From Pseudopyrenochaeta lycopersici (Eukaryota > Ascomycota > Dothideomycetes > Pleosporales > Pseudopyrenochaetaceae), in the NCBI GenBank assembly GCA_003313425.1, contig NHZP01000023.1, positions 620,001 through 684,000 of the forward strand: a DNA stretch of 64,000 bases, in the 5' to 3' direction. The position numbers and the translations under genes are program-made. Each line of letters starts with the position of its first letter. Position 1 is the stretch's first letter. The notes beneath the pieces are model-generated. The model searched no databases, was not told where the DNA came from, and saw only the letters and a program-made list of their open reading frames with translations. Shown here piece after piece: positions 34,927 to 46,083 of the stretch.

Positions 34927-35813
34927 GTTGACGGCAGCCAATGGGCCCGTCTGCTTCGGCAGTACCCGGGAAGGGAAGGCGCGAGTTAAGGATCTAAAAG
35001 CTCGTGAGAACGACAGTGTGGTTGTGGTGGACAATAGCTAGGCAGCCTTAAGAATGAAGAAAGAGGTATTTGGAGGCAGTTGAGACAACGTAAATGCGTG
35101 GAAATGCAGGGGACGTTAGTAGCAATCACGAAGTACCTACCGAGGCGCAGGTAGGAAAAATATAGGACATAGCAGTGACGCAAATGCCATCGTTATCGTG
35201 CGCTAACACCAGGAACCTCCGGAGCACGCGACACAGTGAGAAAGCCTAACCAGTGACATCCATGATGTGGCAAGACAGTCGGACGCTGCCGAGGCATCGG
35301 ACGCGTTTCGTCCGAAAAGAACTTTCTGTACGACTAGGGCAAAGCGCTCGGGCTGAGACGCCACACCTTTTGGGGTTGATTGATTACGCCCGAGTATCCA
35401 GGGAGCATCAAAGCGAGCGTCGATATCGTAAGAATGTAAGAATGCAGTTGTGTTGTGCGCGAACGCGATCCACGGATGACGACATACGGGATACAAGGTG
35501 AGACTAAACTCATTCGAGCATCCGGGCCAAAAGCATGTGATTGTGATATCGTTGAATGTTCGTGATGGATTATGATGACTATATAGCTTTGGAGGCGTGG
35601 ATAGAGTTGGTGAATCTCAAAATATTAATCGAAAAGTATTATATCGTCCATGTCAACGTCCAAGACAAACGCCCCTGGGTATGCTACGGTCCAAAACGAA
35701 TGCTCTGTACATTTGCAAGTACGCTCCACCAAGCTTCATGAACACCAAAGAAATCAGTTGTGGTCAAGTACCAGTGAGGTAAATCTTCTCTTCCCGTCGG
35801 TAATCCCATGCCA
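34927..35813. other. Intergenic between PAF-AH-like and Rab genes
   Basis: This 887-bp stretch contains the PAF-AH promoter and the 3' region of the Rab gene. Only short frames without recognisable content were seen. No repeats were found. Confidence 0.45.
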
Positions 35814-36947
35814 TTAACAGCACCCTCTCCTCCTGTTCCCACCAAGTCTGAATACATCTTCCCATTCAGCCAACGCACCCGCTCCCTTCTTGCCTCTTCT
35901 TCGGTACCTGACGCCCTCATCTCCAAAACCACTCTTGATACTACCACTGCCATCGTCCCATCCCAAATCCCCGTATTGTATTCCGCTCGCCGGGTCATCA
36001 GGATCGATCTCGCCCAGCTCAATCTTGGTCAAGATCATTCTTGCCAGTCTATTGAACAGCTCCTCGACATTATCGCCATCTAGCGCCGATACTTCGACTG
36101 CCACGGGTATGCCATTTTCGCCAGCCCAACGCGACGCCGTCTCAGCAGGGACTTCCCGTCCTTCTGGTGCGACAGTGTATGATGCATGGAGGTTTGCGTT
36201 GATCGAGGGTGCGCGAGAGGATTGCGACGAGGGCGTGGGCGGTGGGAGGCCGCTTTCCGAAGAGGGCGTACTGCCGTAACTTCCAAACGAGCTATGTCCT
36301 GCGCCAGCAGGTGGCCCGTCTACGACGTCGTTTTTATTGCCTGCCAAAATGATGGTGATATCGGGCCCTGCTAGTGCGCGCGCATCATTCAAAAACGTTT
36401 GTAGTTGTTCGAAGCTCCTCCAACTGCTGACGTCGTATACGAGTATGGCGCCGGCTGCCCCGCGATAGTAGGATCGTGATACAGAGCGGAAGCGTTCTGT
36501 TCCTGCAGTGTCCCAGAGCTGAAGTTTCATGCGTTTTCGGTGCGACGAGTTCGCCTTGCGATCGGCGATGTGGACAATCTTGGAGGAGAATTCGACGCCG
36601 ATTGTTTGTGAGGATAGGACCCGCCCTTGGCAAATAAGTTTGTGTCTCTACATCAGGCTGCTGTAGCCTCGCATAGCAACGTACATTCGCTCTTCACGAA
36701 GCGGTGCAGAAGACAGGACCTTGGCTTTACCGTCAGCGCTCGGACTTGCTGTCTGCTCACCATGAACTCACTTTCCAGCGCCACTAGGGCCTAGCAGTAC
36801 AACCTTTGCTAGATAGTCATACATGCTACCCAGTTCCTGCACCTGTCTCAGCAAATCCTCGAGTCCTCTCTGTTTTCTCATACCTACTTGCAAAGGCGGC
36901 TCACCACTCCGAGTGGACGCATTTGAGGCTGCCCGGTTCCTTCCCAT
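35814..36947 (-). CDS. Rab-family GTPase, Rab4/Ypt4-like, atypical
   Basis: Rab GTPases direct vesicle traffic between endosomal membranes. Exons are 36947-36772, 36719-36685 (only 35 nt) and 36625-35814, phases matching, giving about 340 aa, well above the usual 200-220. A 43-residue N-terminal extension precedes the G domain. Motifs: P-loop GPSGAGKS (53-60), switch I SSQTIGVEF, G3 DTAGTERF with Thr113 where most Rabs have catalytic Gln, G4 NKND, and G5 within VSALDG. Between G4 and G5 sits a Ser/Pro/Gly-rich insert of about 50 residues. The C-terminus GCC would be doubly geranylgeranylated. SYYRGAAGAILVYDV places it near Rab4/Rab2-type sequences. The Gln-to-Thr change suggests altered GTP hydrolysis. 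Subfamily is tentative. Confidence 0.86.
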
Positions 36948-39101
36948 GCTGAACAGGGACAGCTATCTGCCTTCTACGCGCTCCTTTTAAGGGATATGGG
37001 CACAAACTATGGTCGCGTATATCTTCCGGGTACTCTCAGCCGGTACGCAAGGGAGGTGAGGTTTGCAGTGTACGACCATGTGCTGCGGCGGTGTTGCGTT
37101 GTAAGTCTTGGCTTATCGCGGCCAATCCAAGAAAACGGGAGCGAACCGCGGTCCGCGATGTTGTCACGCGACGATCAATTCCAAGCTTCGTCAGGCTGGA
37201 CGTCGGCATATCTTTCTATAAATGCCTCTACTACAGATCCCCGACCCTTCTCCGATGAGTGCTTCCACACGCGTCCTGGTAGGTGTTGTCGTGTCTGGCC
37301 TACGCGGTGACATCATCTGGCTCAAATTATTGGCTTATAAATCAGGGTGTTCTTCACAAACATTGATACGCGACATAGCTAACATCAAGTCTACGATCGA
37401 CCACAGTAAGACCCTACCACTTTGGTTTATTTTGGCGATCCCCAGAGTGGATATCATATAATGGCAACTGAGCAACAATCTCGGGCTGTACACTGTTTAC
37501 CGCCTGATGGAATCAGTTTATGCAAGACGTCCAGTGTGATATCGGGTGTTCACTGGAAGTAAGCACAAGCGGGTACAAAGGTCACGTTGTGACCCAGATC
37601 ACCAGATATTGGGAAGTCTACGTATCCTACATCGTCTCTAAGGGCACAAGGGCTCTCAGCACTAGCATTACAGCAACGTAACGAATGGTTCTTCATCGAC
37701 AAGACTGCCGCCTGCGTCAAAGCCGCCTTGAATTAAACTACCCTCACATGTACAAGATTTTTTCAAGGCCGAATGAGATGAATTCTTCAATGTCGCATAC
37801 TCCAATTGCCTGTGCCGACGAGGTCCAAAGTGTTGGATAGATTTGCCAAACTTGTTGTATGAATTGAAGGGCCAGCAACGTTATGGTGCTCGAAAGCGTA
37901 ATCGCCTAGGAAGCATTGCAAGGGTGATGCTTGGCATCTAATCGCGTGCCTGAAACAGAAATGCCATGGACCAAACATCCTTGATCCATGGTGGAGCAAG
38001 CATTGCTTCCGCGCAACCGTCACTCGTCGCCTCAGAGGCTTCAACCTTGGACCGTGTCGCCGGCAAAGGCACATGTTGTCCATACCGCGCTCTGGCGGGA
38101 TTGGTGGGCCTTGGCCTGCATGGCAAGGGCGCTGGGGCGAGCCAGTGGCTCGTCGAGCAGGTCGCATTCCGTGCGTGCTTTGTCCCGCCGCAACAGCCCT
38201 GGCGGCCCCATGTTGCTGGCCGGACGCGACTCGGGCTCGGATACTCGGCGTCGATTGGCTTAATGCGTTACAACTCATCCACGCACAGCTTGACAGCGAA
38301 GCGTGCGAGCAGAATTCCAAGCGCAAGGTTGTGACTGCCAGTGTGGTTCGAGCTAGGCGAATGAAGTGGCCGAGGCCTGTATAGGAAAACTGGGGTCGGC
38401 ATGCTTTTGGCTCAGGGTCTGGATGTGGCATTTGAGGAGCATCTCAATGGCGAGCCATACTTGCAGTTGGCGGTGAGAGGTGCTTTAAAATCCACCCGCT
38501 GGCCCCCTCGCCCGTTGACCTGGCTACTCGAACGTTGCTGTCGCTGAGTGCTTTCCCCTCTCTCCCCCTCTTGTGTACGGTGCGGCCAGCTGCACCATTG
38601 TCTCCGCCCCTTCTCGTTGCGACGCCGCAGCTCTCAGGCTTCCCGAGCAATTTCCCAGCAGAACCAGGGTTGTCTGGACCAGATCAGCGCCCCGATCTGC
38701 ATTATACTCTCCGACCCAACTTGCTCGTTTCCGCACCCAGCGTTTCCTCGAGACTTTCGACCCGACGCTGTGAGTTTTTGTGACTAGTACAGGCAGCAAA
38801 GTCACCTGGAGCACTTGACGACCGTCTGACCTGTCGCCTCGCCCGCCCAGAGCGAAGAAGCAGAACAACCGTCACACTGACGGTCAGCAACACGCCTAGG
38901 AGAAAGGAGCAACCGACCTGGTCACATTTCCGCAACATCTTCCGGCTCTCCCCTTCCATACCTGTACGTCTACCAGAGGCTCAACCACCGTCACTGCGAC
39001 TGCACCGCGCACACCAACCCAGAATCGGCGCAAAACAGAGCCAACTCGCGCACACGCTTGCCTTCGAAACTGCACGGCGAACGACATACAACACCACAAC
39101 C
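36948..39101. other. Intergenic, 2.15 kb, no gene recognised
   Basis: The longest frame (214 residues, minus strand 37787-38431) is Cys/His/Arg-rich with overlapping open frames on the plus strand, as expected from GC-rich non-coding DNA. It has no domain. The segment from about 38520 to 39100 is pyrimidine-rich on the plus strand and looks like a long 5' leader for the next gene. No repeat or RNA gene was seen. Confidence 0.45.
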
Positions 39102-39947
39102 ATGCACCGCAAAAACCCCATCAGCGTGCTCGTCTACAATACGCTTTTCCCAACACCATCCCCGACAGACCCGCCCTCGTTCAGCGCGCATCTCTCCAAA
39201 AATCTCGTGGGCGAGGTACGCATTGAAACGGCAAACTTCTACGGCTCGCTCGACACAATCGAAGCACGATACCCGGGTTTAAACTACGCTTTCCAACCCC
39301 ACAGAAAGCGCCTAGGCAGATTCCCGCACCACAGACGCTTGTTCGAAGCGTTTGACCGCCTAGGGTTGACAGAGGCAGAGATACAAGGGTTTTGCAGATG
39401 GGAAGGCACGCTTTGGGCAAGGGAGCGCTATGAGAGAGACGAGGGAGTCAGGGTGGTGGATACAACGGGTGTGGAAATAGGGGCTTGGGTCGATCGACGG
39501 AAACATCCACAGAACTCCCAAGGAATAAATGTAAAGACAGACATTGAGGTCGAGATCGAGCAGGTAGCTACGGGTGAAGCATCTACAGCCGATACGCGGC
39601 GCCCCCACGCCGACACAGAGATGCGCGACTCGGATGCCGAGGACGATGCCGAAAGTGAGGAGGAGGAGGAAGAGCTCAGCGCAAGTGTTGGTTTCTCCCT
39701 TAACGCACGGCTCCTCCACGCTGCCGCCCTCCGCGAACAAGGCAACGCAAACGTGCCCATGGACCCTGAATGGGAGCAATATCTCAAGGAAGCACAGGAG
39801 CGCGGCGAGCTAAACATTGATGCTACGCGAGAGGCGCTGCGAAGCATGGCTGGCCAGATTGCACAACTGCACCAAACACAAGTCGCCGCCGAAGGCACGG
39901 TGGGAAATGTGGCAGAGCAGTTCCAGCCACCTGCTGCGCCTGCTTAG
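39102..39947 (+). CDS. Uncharacterised acidic protein, fungal
   Basis: Single exon, 281 aa; I do not recognise a named family. The N-terminal half (1-130) looks folded, with HLSKNLVGEVRIETANFYGS and a block around RFPHHRRLFEAFDRLGLTEAEIQGFCRWEGTLWAR that resembles a short helical domain. It is followed by a Thr/Asp-rich linker and an acidic run (residues about 176-192, mostly Glu/Asp). A C-terminal helical part contains MDPEWEQYLKEAQERGELNIDATREALRSM-type sequence. No signal peptide or membrane segment is present. The acidic run and lack of targeting suggest a nuclear or cytosolic protein; that is inference. It is convergent with the CSN7 gene. Codon use and length argue for a real gene. Confidence 0.75.
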   Translation: MHRKNPISVLVYNTLFPTPSPTDPPSFSAHLSKNLVGEVRIETANFYGSLDTIEARYPGLNYAFQPHRKRLGRFPHHRRLFEAFDRLGLTEAEIQGFCRWEGTLWARERYERDEGVRVVDTTGVEIGAWVDRRKHPQNSQGINVKTDIEVEIEQVATGEASTADTRRPHADTEMRDSDAEDDAESEEEEEELSASVGFSLNARLLHAAALREQGNANVPMDPEWEQYLKEAQERGELNIDATREALRSMAGQIAQLHQTQVAAEGTVGNVAEQFQPPAAPA

Positions 39948-40537
39948 GAAGCGACGGTGAATGAGGTGGGGATGATTGCTATGTTCTTTGACAGTTTGCT
40001 GTTCCATCCGTTTTGAGGTTTACAATGCACTGCATGGCGTTGCAACAAACGGCGTTTTGCGGGGGACACAGGCTTGGGATTTGCCGGATACCCAGGATTC
40101 GCTGGGCTTGGCTTTTGGACTAATGATGGAATTCTTTCTGTTCTATAGACTGCTTGCTTGCGTTTTGAACGCTCTGGGTGAGCAACAAGGCAATACCTTA
40201 GCATGGCATGGTGTGGCACATGGTTATAATTGGGATTGGCTGGTTCAGATGCATTGCATTCGTGGTATTCATCTTCATGGTCTTGCAAGACTCTTTGGCT
40301 GGTGATTTGTTGCAAAGTGCAGTGCCGTGCCGCGCCGGCCATACCCACTGGCCGAAGCATGCCATGTCCTCCAATATGTTCACTGGAATGGCCATACTCG
40401 CATCTTTGAACTGTTGGCCCGTCCTCTGCGCAAAGCAAGCTCAGTAGGCAGGCTTTGCCCTGCCTGTCCTGCTCGAGACCTATACTACCAGGCGAACTTG
40501 TTTGGTTTCCTCTTGTGGATGTCTACTTTGGGGAGTC
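39948..40537. other. Convergent intergenic region
   Basis: This 590-bp spacer lies between the 3' ends of the acidic-protein gene and CSN7. It contains overlapping short frames on both strands and repeated GCATGGCATGG-like words near 40200. No gene was recognised. Confidence 0.5.
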
Positions 40538-41437
40538 TTAGCCTAGGCGCCTGCCGATTCCACCGAAGCCGCTGAAGCCTGCAGGCCCTCTCTTGGTTCC
40601 CCTTGTGACCCTAGCACTTCCGCCCTCATCGTCAATTTCCATCTCGTCGCCTCCGCCTAAGCCTATCAAGCCTCGTTTTCCGGTGTTCTTCTCCTCATTG
40701 CCCTGCAGGGCGGCCTCGAGCGCACGCTCCTTCTTTCGGCGCAGTTTCTCTCTATCCACTGCTTCTTTCTTGACCTTTTCGACTTGTGCTTCGAGGTCCG
40801 CTAGGGCGGAGTCGCAACGTTGCGACCATGATTGGAGAGTGGTCTGTAGCGCGGGGAGTGAGCCTGGGGCGAGGTCGCGGAGCGGTGAGATGGATGTAAC
40901 AGATACGAGAGAGTGCGCGGGGTCGAGAGTGGCAGTGATGAGGCCAGAATATATTGCAGTCGTGATTAGCTCTTCAAGGGCACGAGTGGTGGGCAGATCT
41001 AGCGCCGTGAGGAGATGTTTGTAGGTCAAGGTGTTGTGTGATCGAGAGAGCGGTAATAATGAAAGCAACAAGAGCTTCTGGTGCTGTTGTGCTGACAGTT
41101 TAGGAAGGTTTGCTTGCGCTGCAGACAGTCAATATCATTCACCAAACATAGCCAGCTGAAGCAACAGCTTCCACAGAAAGCATGCACCGCCGAACATACC
41201 CTTGTAGTCCTCCCACGTTCCCCAGGCGAAGATTTCCAACAGCGTGAGGTAGGATGCATACTCTTCCGAACTCCGCAGGTTCTGGATGTTTGGCGTCTGC
41301 AGCAATTCGGCGAAGATGTATGTGTTGGGAGCGCTCGTGGCTTGCGTGACCAAGTCCGACGCTGCTCTCGGCGATGTTGCGGACTTGCTAAGAGCGAGGA
41401 AGGGCTCGAGAGCATTGAGGGCCTTGGTTTGCTCCAT
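40538..41437 (-). CDS. CSN7: COP9 signalosome subunit 7
   Basis: Csn7 is a PCI-domain subunit of the COP9 signalosome, which removes Nedd8 from cullins. Exons are 41437-41200 and 41118-40538 (donor GTATGT, acceptor CTGCAG), giving 272 aa. Residues 1-80 are the helical N-terminus (ALEPFLALSKSATSPRAASDLV, then LLEIFAWGTWEDYK). The PCI winged-helix part follows with QHQKLLLLSLLPLSRSHNTLTYKHLL and ELITTAIYSGLITATLD. A coiled coil (LADLEAQVEKVKKEAVDREK) and a Gly/Arg-rich tail ending GFGGIGRRLG close the protein. The CSN7 call rests on the LPLSRS..LTY..LL..L segment and overall order; Csn7 and eIF3m share the fold, but the tail fits Csn7. It is divergent from CCC2. Confidence 0.9.
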
Positions 41438-42576
41438 GGGTAGAATGGCGGGAGGACGAGATGGCTTGGAGAAGAGTGGGCGATTATTTGGCGTTTACGT
41501 GAGCTCCTTGTGTTGAAGTCGAGCAGGCAGCTACAGAGGTGATTGGAGATCTTGGCGTCATGGTCGCGCCTGCCCCGCGAAACGTCAAGCCACACCCCAC
41601 TCCCGGCCCAGGTATGCCAGACAAGTCACCAGCCAAGCGCCTCATTCTTTGTTTAGAACATCGGACCTCACTCGTTCGCTGCGTGTTGTTGTCTCTGTTT
41701 CACAAACACTTCTTTTGCCGAGGAGGAACGCGCTTCAGGGCCAGCCGGGCGCGAAACCTGCTCGACGTCTTGCCTTTGGGCTTTCGGCACGGAGAGACGG
41801 GCGCATCGAAGATTGCGAAAATAGATTGAGGTGTGTGGCTCATCTGTAAGACTGGGCCGCAGCCTCTCTGGGCTGGCTCTCTGTCACGAGGCTGCTGAAC
41901 TATTCGGCCATCTTGTGCTGAAAAGAGCTGGGTCCGTGGCAGGACGGACCTGAGGCTCCGCTTGTCGCACTTGAGCATCATTCGAGTGTTTCAAGGGCCT
42001 TCCTGTTTCAGCCGCCAAGCAGAAACACCACCAACCCTTTGTGCAGCACGGCAATATATCTCGCGTCTTCAAGACAAGGCAGAAACTCCATTGTCGATAA
42101 GTTTTCGATCATTTTTTTCGTCGCCTCTGTTCACCAACTTCGCCCTGCATTTGGCAGTCCGTTTCTGGCATCTGGAACTTGCGCTCGTCGTAGCGTCCCA
42201 GTAGTCGCAGCGAATCGTCAGCTTACGGACCTGGTCTAGCCCACTTTGACAGCCCGCCGTCCTGGCTCGCTTTATTCAGGTGCCGGAGAGATTGTGGCTG
42301 CTGCACTCCGTCCATCGTCCTACTAAGCACTTCGCCATCTGGCAACTACCGGAAGCTGGACTTCCTTTTGTTCTCTTAAACTGTCAGGATCGTCGGCCGC
42401 TGTCTCGCGACATTGATTGAGTGCATGTCGCAATATATTTCGCTTCGTCTCCTTAACCAACCCTCCCTCGTACGATCCGCGCTCGCGCCCTGCTGACAGC
42501 TCGACTTCTACACGCCCGGCAGGGCTCTTTTCCTACCACGTAGCCGCAACCGTCTCTCAACACACTCCCAGACATT
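41438..42576. other. Divergent promoter, CSN7 / CCC2
   Basis: This 1.1-kb spacer holds no convincing ORF. The 300 bp before the CCC2 ATG is CT-rich and probably transcribed leader. No metal-response element was identified with confidence. Confidence 0.45.
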
Positions 42577-45500
42577 ATGGCACCTGCAACGGCCACGGCC
42601 GGCGCCACGGCACACATGGCGACAACCACACTCAAAGTCGAGGGTATGACATGCGGCGCATGCACCTCGGCCATTGAGTCGGGCTTCCAGGGCGTCAACG
42701 GGGTGGGCAATGTGTCGATAAGCCTGGTGATGGAGCGCGCAGTCATACAACACGATCCTGAAATAATTTCGGCCGATCAAGTAAAAGAAATCATTGAAGA
42801 CAGAGGATTCGATGCCGAGGTACTTTCAACGGACCTCCCAGTCGCACACAATACAGAGGACTACTTCCTGAGTGACTCTGAAGACGAGGATGAGGCCATA
42901 AACCCAAATATTTCAACGACCACCCTCTCGGTTGGTGGCATGACATGTGGCGCATGCACATCTGCTGTCGAAGGGGCTTTCAAGGATGTAGCTGGGATCA
43001 AATCATTCAGCATATCCTTGCTTTCGGAGCGTGCCGTAATCGAACACGATACCACACTTATTTCATCTGACAAGTTGGCCGAAACAATAGAAGATGTTGG
43101 CTTCGATGCCGAGGTGCTAGATACCGTAGCCGCAAGCCCAGCACCTAAGAAGAGCAGGGGCTCAAAGAAGCAGAAAACGATGACTACAACAGTAGCCGTC
43201 GAGGGCATGACATGTGGAGCTTGTACATCGGCCATCGAGAGCGGGTTCAAAGATGTGGAAGGTGTACACCAGTTCAACATCAGCTTACTTGCGAACCGCG
43301 CTGTACTTGTCCACGACCCTGCGAAACTTACAGAGGACCAGATAGTGGAGATCATTGAGGATCGGGGATTTGATGCCAAAGTTCTCTCTTCTGTAGATAG
43401 CAGTGTACAGCAGATGTCGACGAACAACGGGCCCGTCCATCTCAAGATCTATGGGCTACCGAATCCGAACGCGGCTGAGCATCTGGAGGCACTTTTGAGG
43501 AAACGACCCGGCATCACATCTGCTGCCGTCAATTTCAACACCTCAAGAGCGACAATTCAGCGCGAACTACAGATTATTGGACTCCGAGCAATCGTCGAAG
43601 CAGTCGAGGAGGCCGGGTATAATGCACTTGTGGCCGACTCAGACGACAACAACGCTCAGCTCGAATCACTTGCCAAGACAAAGGAGATTCAAGAATGGAG
43701 ACGAGCCGTCATCTTCTCCGCCTGGTTCGCTATCCCTGTTTTCCTCACCAGCATGTTCTTCCCCATGTTCTTGCCTTTCCTCAACTATGGCGCCATTTGC
43801 ATTATACCCGGTTTGTTCCTCGGAGACATTGTTTGTCTTGCTCTTACTATCCCCGTTCAATTCGGAATCGGAAAACGGTTTTATATCTCAGCCTACAAGT
43901 CTCTTAGCCATGGTTCACCCACTATGGATGTTTTAGTTGTGCTCGGAACCTCAGCCGCCTTTTTCTTCAGTGTTGCTGGGATGCTGGTCTCACTCCTTGT
44001 TTCTCCACATACGAAGCCGACGACACTTTTTGATACCAGTACCATGTTGATTACCTTCATCAGCTTGGGTCGCTACCTCGAGAACAGGGCAAAGGGCCAG
44101 ACCTCGAAAGCACTCTCAAGACTCATGTCGCTGGCACCGTCTATGGCCACTATTTATGCAGATCCCATCGCTGCTGCGAAAGCTGCCGAGGGCTGGGATG
44201 TGGCTGAGGAGAAAGTAGCACGAAAATCCACTGATGGTAATGCTATTGAGGAGAGGGTCATTGCAACGGAGCTCATCGAGGTGGGCGACGTTGTCATTCT
44301 TCGGCCTGGAGATAAGATCCCTGCTGATGGAACAGTGACTCGTGGCGAGTCGTATCTCGATGAAAGCATGGTCACCGGCGAAGCGATGCCAATCCTCAAG
44401 AAGAAGGGCGCACCTCTAATGGCAGGGACTGTCAACGGCAACGGTCGTCTGGAATTTGTTGTCACTCGAGCGGGTCGCGACACCCAACTCAGTCAGATTG
44501 TTCGACTCGTTCAGGAAGCCCAGACAAGCCGTGCTCCCATCCAGCGTCTCGCGGATACTGTTGCGGGTTACTTCGTACCCATCATCATCACGCTCGGTCT
44601 TGCTACTTTCGTTGCCTGGATGGTGCTCAGCCACGTCCTACCGTATCCGCCGAAAGTGTTCCTCGATCACGCTAGCGGCGGCAAGCTCATGGTGTGCGTC
44701 AAGCTCTGTATTGCTGTCATTGTCTTCGCCTGCCCTTGTGCCCTTGGCCTTGCAACTCCCACTGCAGTCATGGTCGGAACGGGTGTTGGCGCTGAGCACG
44801 GCATTCTTGTCAAAGGCGGTGCAGCTTTGGAGACCGCCACCAAGATCACTCACGTGGTATTTGACAAAACTGGTACGCTCACTGTGGGCAAGATGAGTGT
44901 CTCAAAGGCCGATATTCAGGGCGAGTGGGCGAATGCCCAGAAGAAAAATCTTTGGTGGACACTTATCGGTCTTGCTGAGATGGGTTCTGAACATCCAATT
45001 GCAAAGGCTATTGTTCTGTCCGCCAAGGAGCACCTCCGCCTTGGTCCTGATGGAACGCTTGACGGTTCAGTTGGTGATTTTGAAGCCATCATTGGAAAGG
45101 GGATAATGGCCACCGTTGAAGCAGCCATCTCCCGCGAGCGCAAACGTTACAAGGTTCTTATCGGAAATGCAACATTCCTGATGTCGGAAGGCGTCAATGT
45201 TCCTGATTCAATCGACGAACCGCTGCATCCTGCCGCAGCCGCCAATCCACAAGGATCCCAGTCACGCTCTGCTGGTATTACTAAGATTCACACCGCGATC
45301 GGCAATACCTATACTGGTACACTCAGCTTATCTGACACAATCAAACCATCTGCCCGTGCGACAATTCTCGCTCTCACGCGCCTCGGTATAACCTCATCCA
45401 TCGTAACAGGCGACACGTCAGCATCTGCCCTCGTTGTCGCAGCAGCAGTTGGTATCGACATCGCCGACGTCCATGCTTCTGCCACCCCAGCCGACAAGAA

Positions 45501-46083
45501 AGCCATAGTCGCGGATCTTCAATCCCGTGGTCAAGTCATTGGTATGGTTGGTGACGGCATTAACGACTCACCTGCCCTTGCATCTGCTGATATAGGTATC
45601 GCGCTGTCGACTGGCACTGATGTCGCTATGGAAGCTGCGAGTATCGTGCTCATGTCCAATACCGATCTTCTCGCCATTCCAGCCAGCTTAGTCCTGAGCC
45701 GTGCAATCTTTTGGCGTATAAAACTCAACCTCGCATGGGCGTGCATGTATAATTTCGTTGGCTTGCCTTTCGCTATGGGGCTCTTCCTCCCTTGGGGTCT
45801 TTCACTCCATCCCATGGCAGCCGGTGCAGCGATGGCTTGCTCTTCCGTGTCCGTAGTAATGAGTTCACTACACTTGAAATTCTGGGGCAGGCCTAGTTGG
45901 ATGAAAATAAGCGTGCTAGATCCGGAGGCGCCGATTGACGAGCGAGAGATGGAGATAGAGAAGTTGGAGAAGAAGGGACTGTTGAGCAATGCGAGGGACT
46001 GGATTCAGGAGAGTTGGGGGGCTTGGAGGCGAAATAAAGAAGAAGCTGGGTATCTCCCGCTGAGAGATATGGGTGACCATTGA
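42577..46083 (+). CDS. CCC2: Copper-transporting P1B-type ATPase, Ccc2 type
   Basis: Pumps Cu(I) into the trans-Golgi to load secreted cuproenzymes such as multicopper oxidases. Single exon, 1168 aa. Three heavy-metal-associated domains each carry MTCGAC (Cys26/29, Cys124/127, Cys213/216). A fourth HMA-like fold (about 287-350) lacks CxxC. Eight membrane helices follow. The ion-binding CPC motif is at 719-721 (FACPCALGLATP). The phosphorylated Asp763 lies in DKTGT. The nucleotide-binding SEHPIAKA and the hinge VGDGINDSPALASADIG are intact. The actuator motif is TGEAMP. The cytosolic tail ends YLPLRDMGDH. All catalytic motifs are present, so it should be active. The extra HMA copies exceed yeast Ccc2 (two), which is common in filamentous fungi. 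Confidence 0.96.
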   Translation: MAPATATAGATAHMATTTLKVEGMTCGACTSAIESGFQGVNGVGNVSISLVMERAVIQHDPEIISADQVKEIIEDRGFDAEVLSTDLPVAHNTEDYFLSDSEDEDEAINPNISTTTLSVGGMTCGACTSAVEGAFKDVAGIKSFSISLLSERAVIEHDTTLISSDKLAETIEDVGFDAEVLDTVAASPAPKKSRGSKKQKTMTTTVAVEGMTCGACTSAIESGFKDVEGVHQFNISLLANRAVLVHDPAKLTEDQIVEIIEDRGFDAKVLSSVDSSVQQMSTNNGPVHLKIYGLPNPNAAEHLEALLRKRPGITSAAVNFNTSRATIQRELQIIGLRAIVEAVEEAGYNALVADSDDNNAQLESLAKTKEIQEWRRAVIFSAWFAIPVFLTSMFFPMFLPFLNYGAICIIPGLFLGDIVCLALTIPVQFGIGKRFYISAYKSLSHGSPTMDVLVVLGTSAAFFFSVAGMLVSLLVSPHTKPTTLFDTSTMLITFISLGRYLENRAKGQTSKALSRLMSLAPSMATIYADPIAAAKAAEGWDVAEEKVARKSTDGNAIEERVIATELIEVGDVVILRPGDKIPADGTVTRGESYLDESMVTGEAMPILKKKGAPLMAGTVNGNGRLEFVVTRAGRDTQLSQIVRLVQEAQTSRAPIQRLADTVAGYFVPIIITLGLATFVAWMVLSHVLPYPPKVFLDHASGGKLMVCVKLCIAVIVFACPCALGLATPTAVMVGTGVGAEHGILVKGGAALETATKITHVVFDKTGTLTVGKMSVSKADIQGEWANAQKKNLWWTLIGLAEMGSEHPIAKAIVLSAKEHLRLGPDGTLDGSVGDFEAIIGKGIMATVEAAISRERKRYKVLIGNATFLMSEGVNVPDSIDEPLHPAAAANPQGSQSRSAGITKIHTAIGNTYTGTLSLSDTIKPSARATILALTRLGITSSIVTGDTSASALVVAAAVGIDIADVHASATPADKKAIVADLQSRGQVIGMVGDGINDSPALASADIGIALSTGTDVAMEAASIVLMSNTDLLAIPASLVLSRAIFWRIKLNLAWACMYNFVGLPFAMGLFLPWGLSLHPMAAGAAMACSSVSVVMSSLHLKFWGRPSWMKISVLDPEAPIDEREMEIEKLEKKGLLSNARDWIQESWGAWRRNKEEAGYLPLRDMGDH

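Noticed and set aside
37787..38431. 214-residue minus-strand open frame
   Set aside because: Cys/His/Arg-rich composition from GC-rich DNA, open on both strands, with no recognisable fold.
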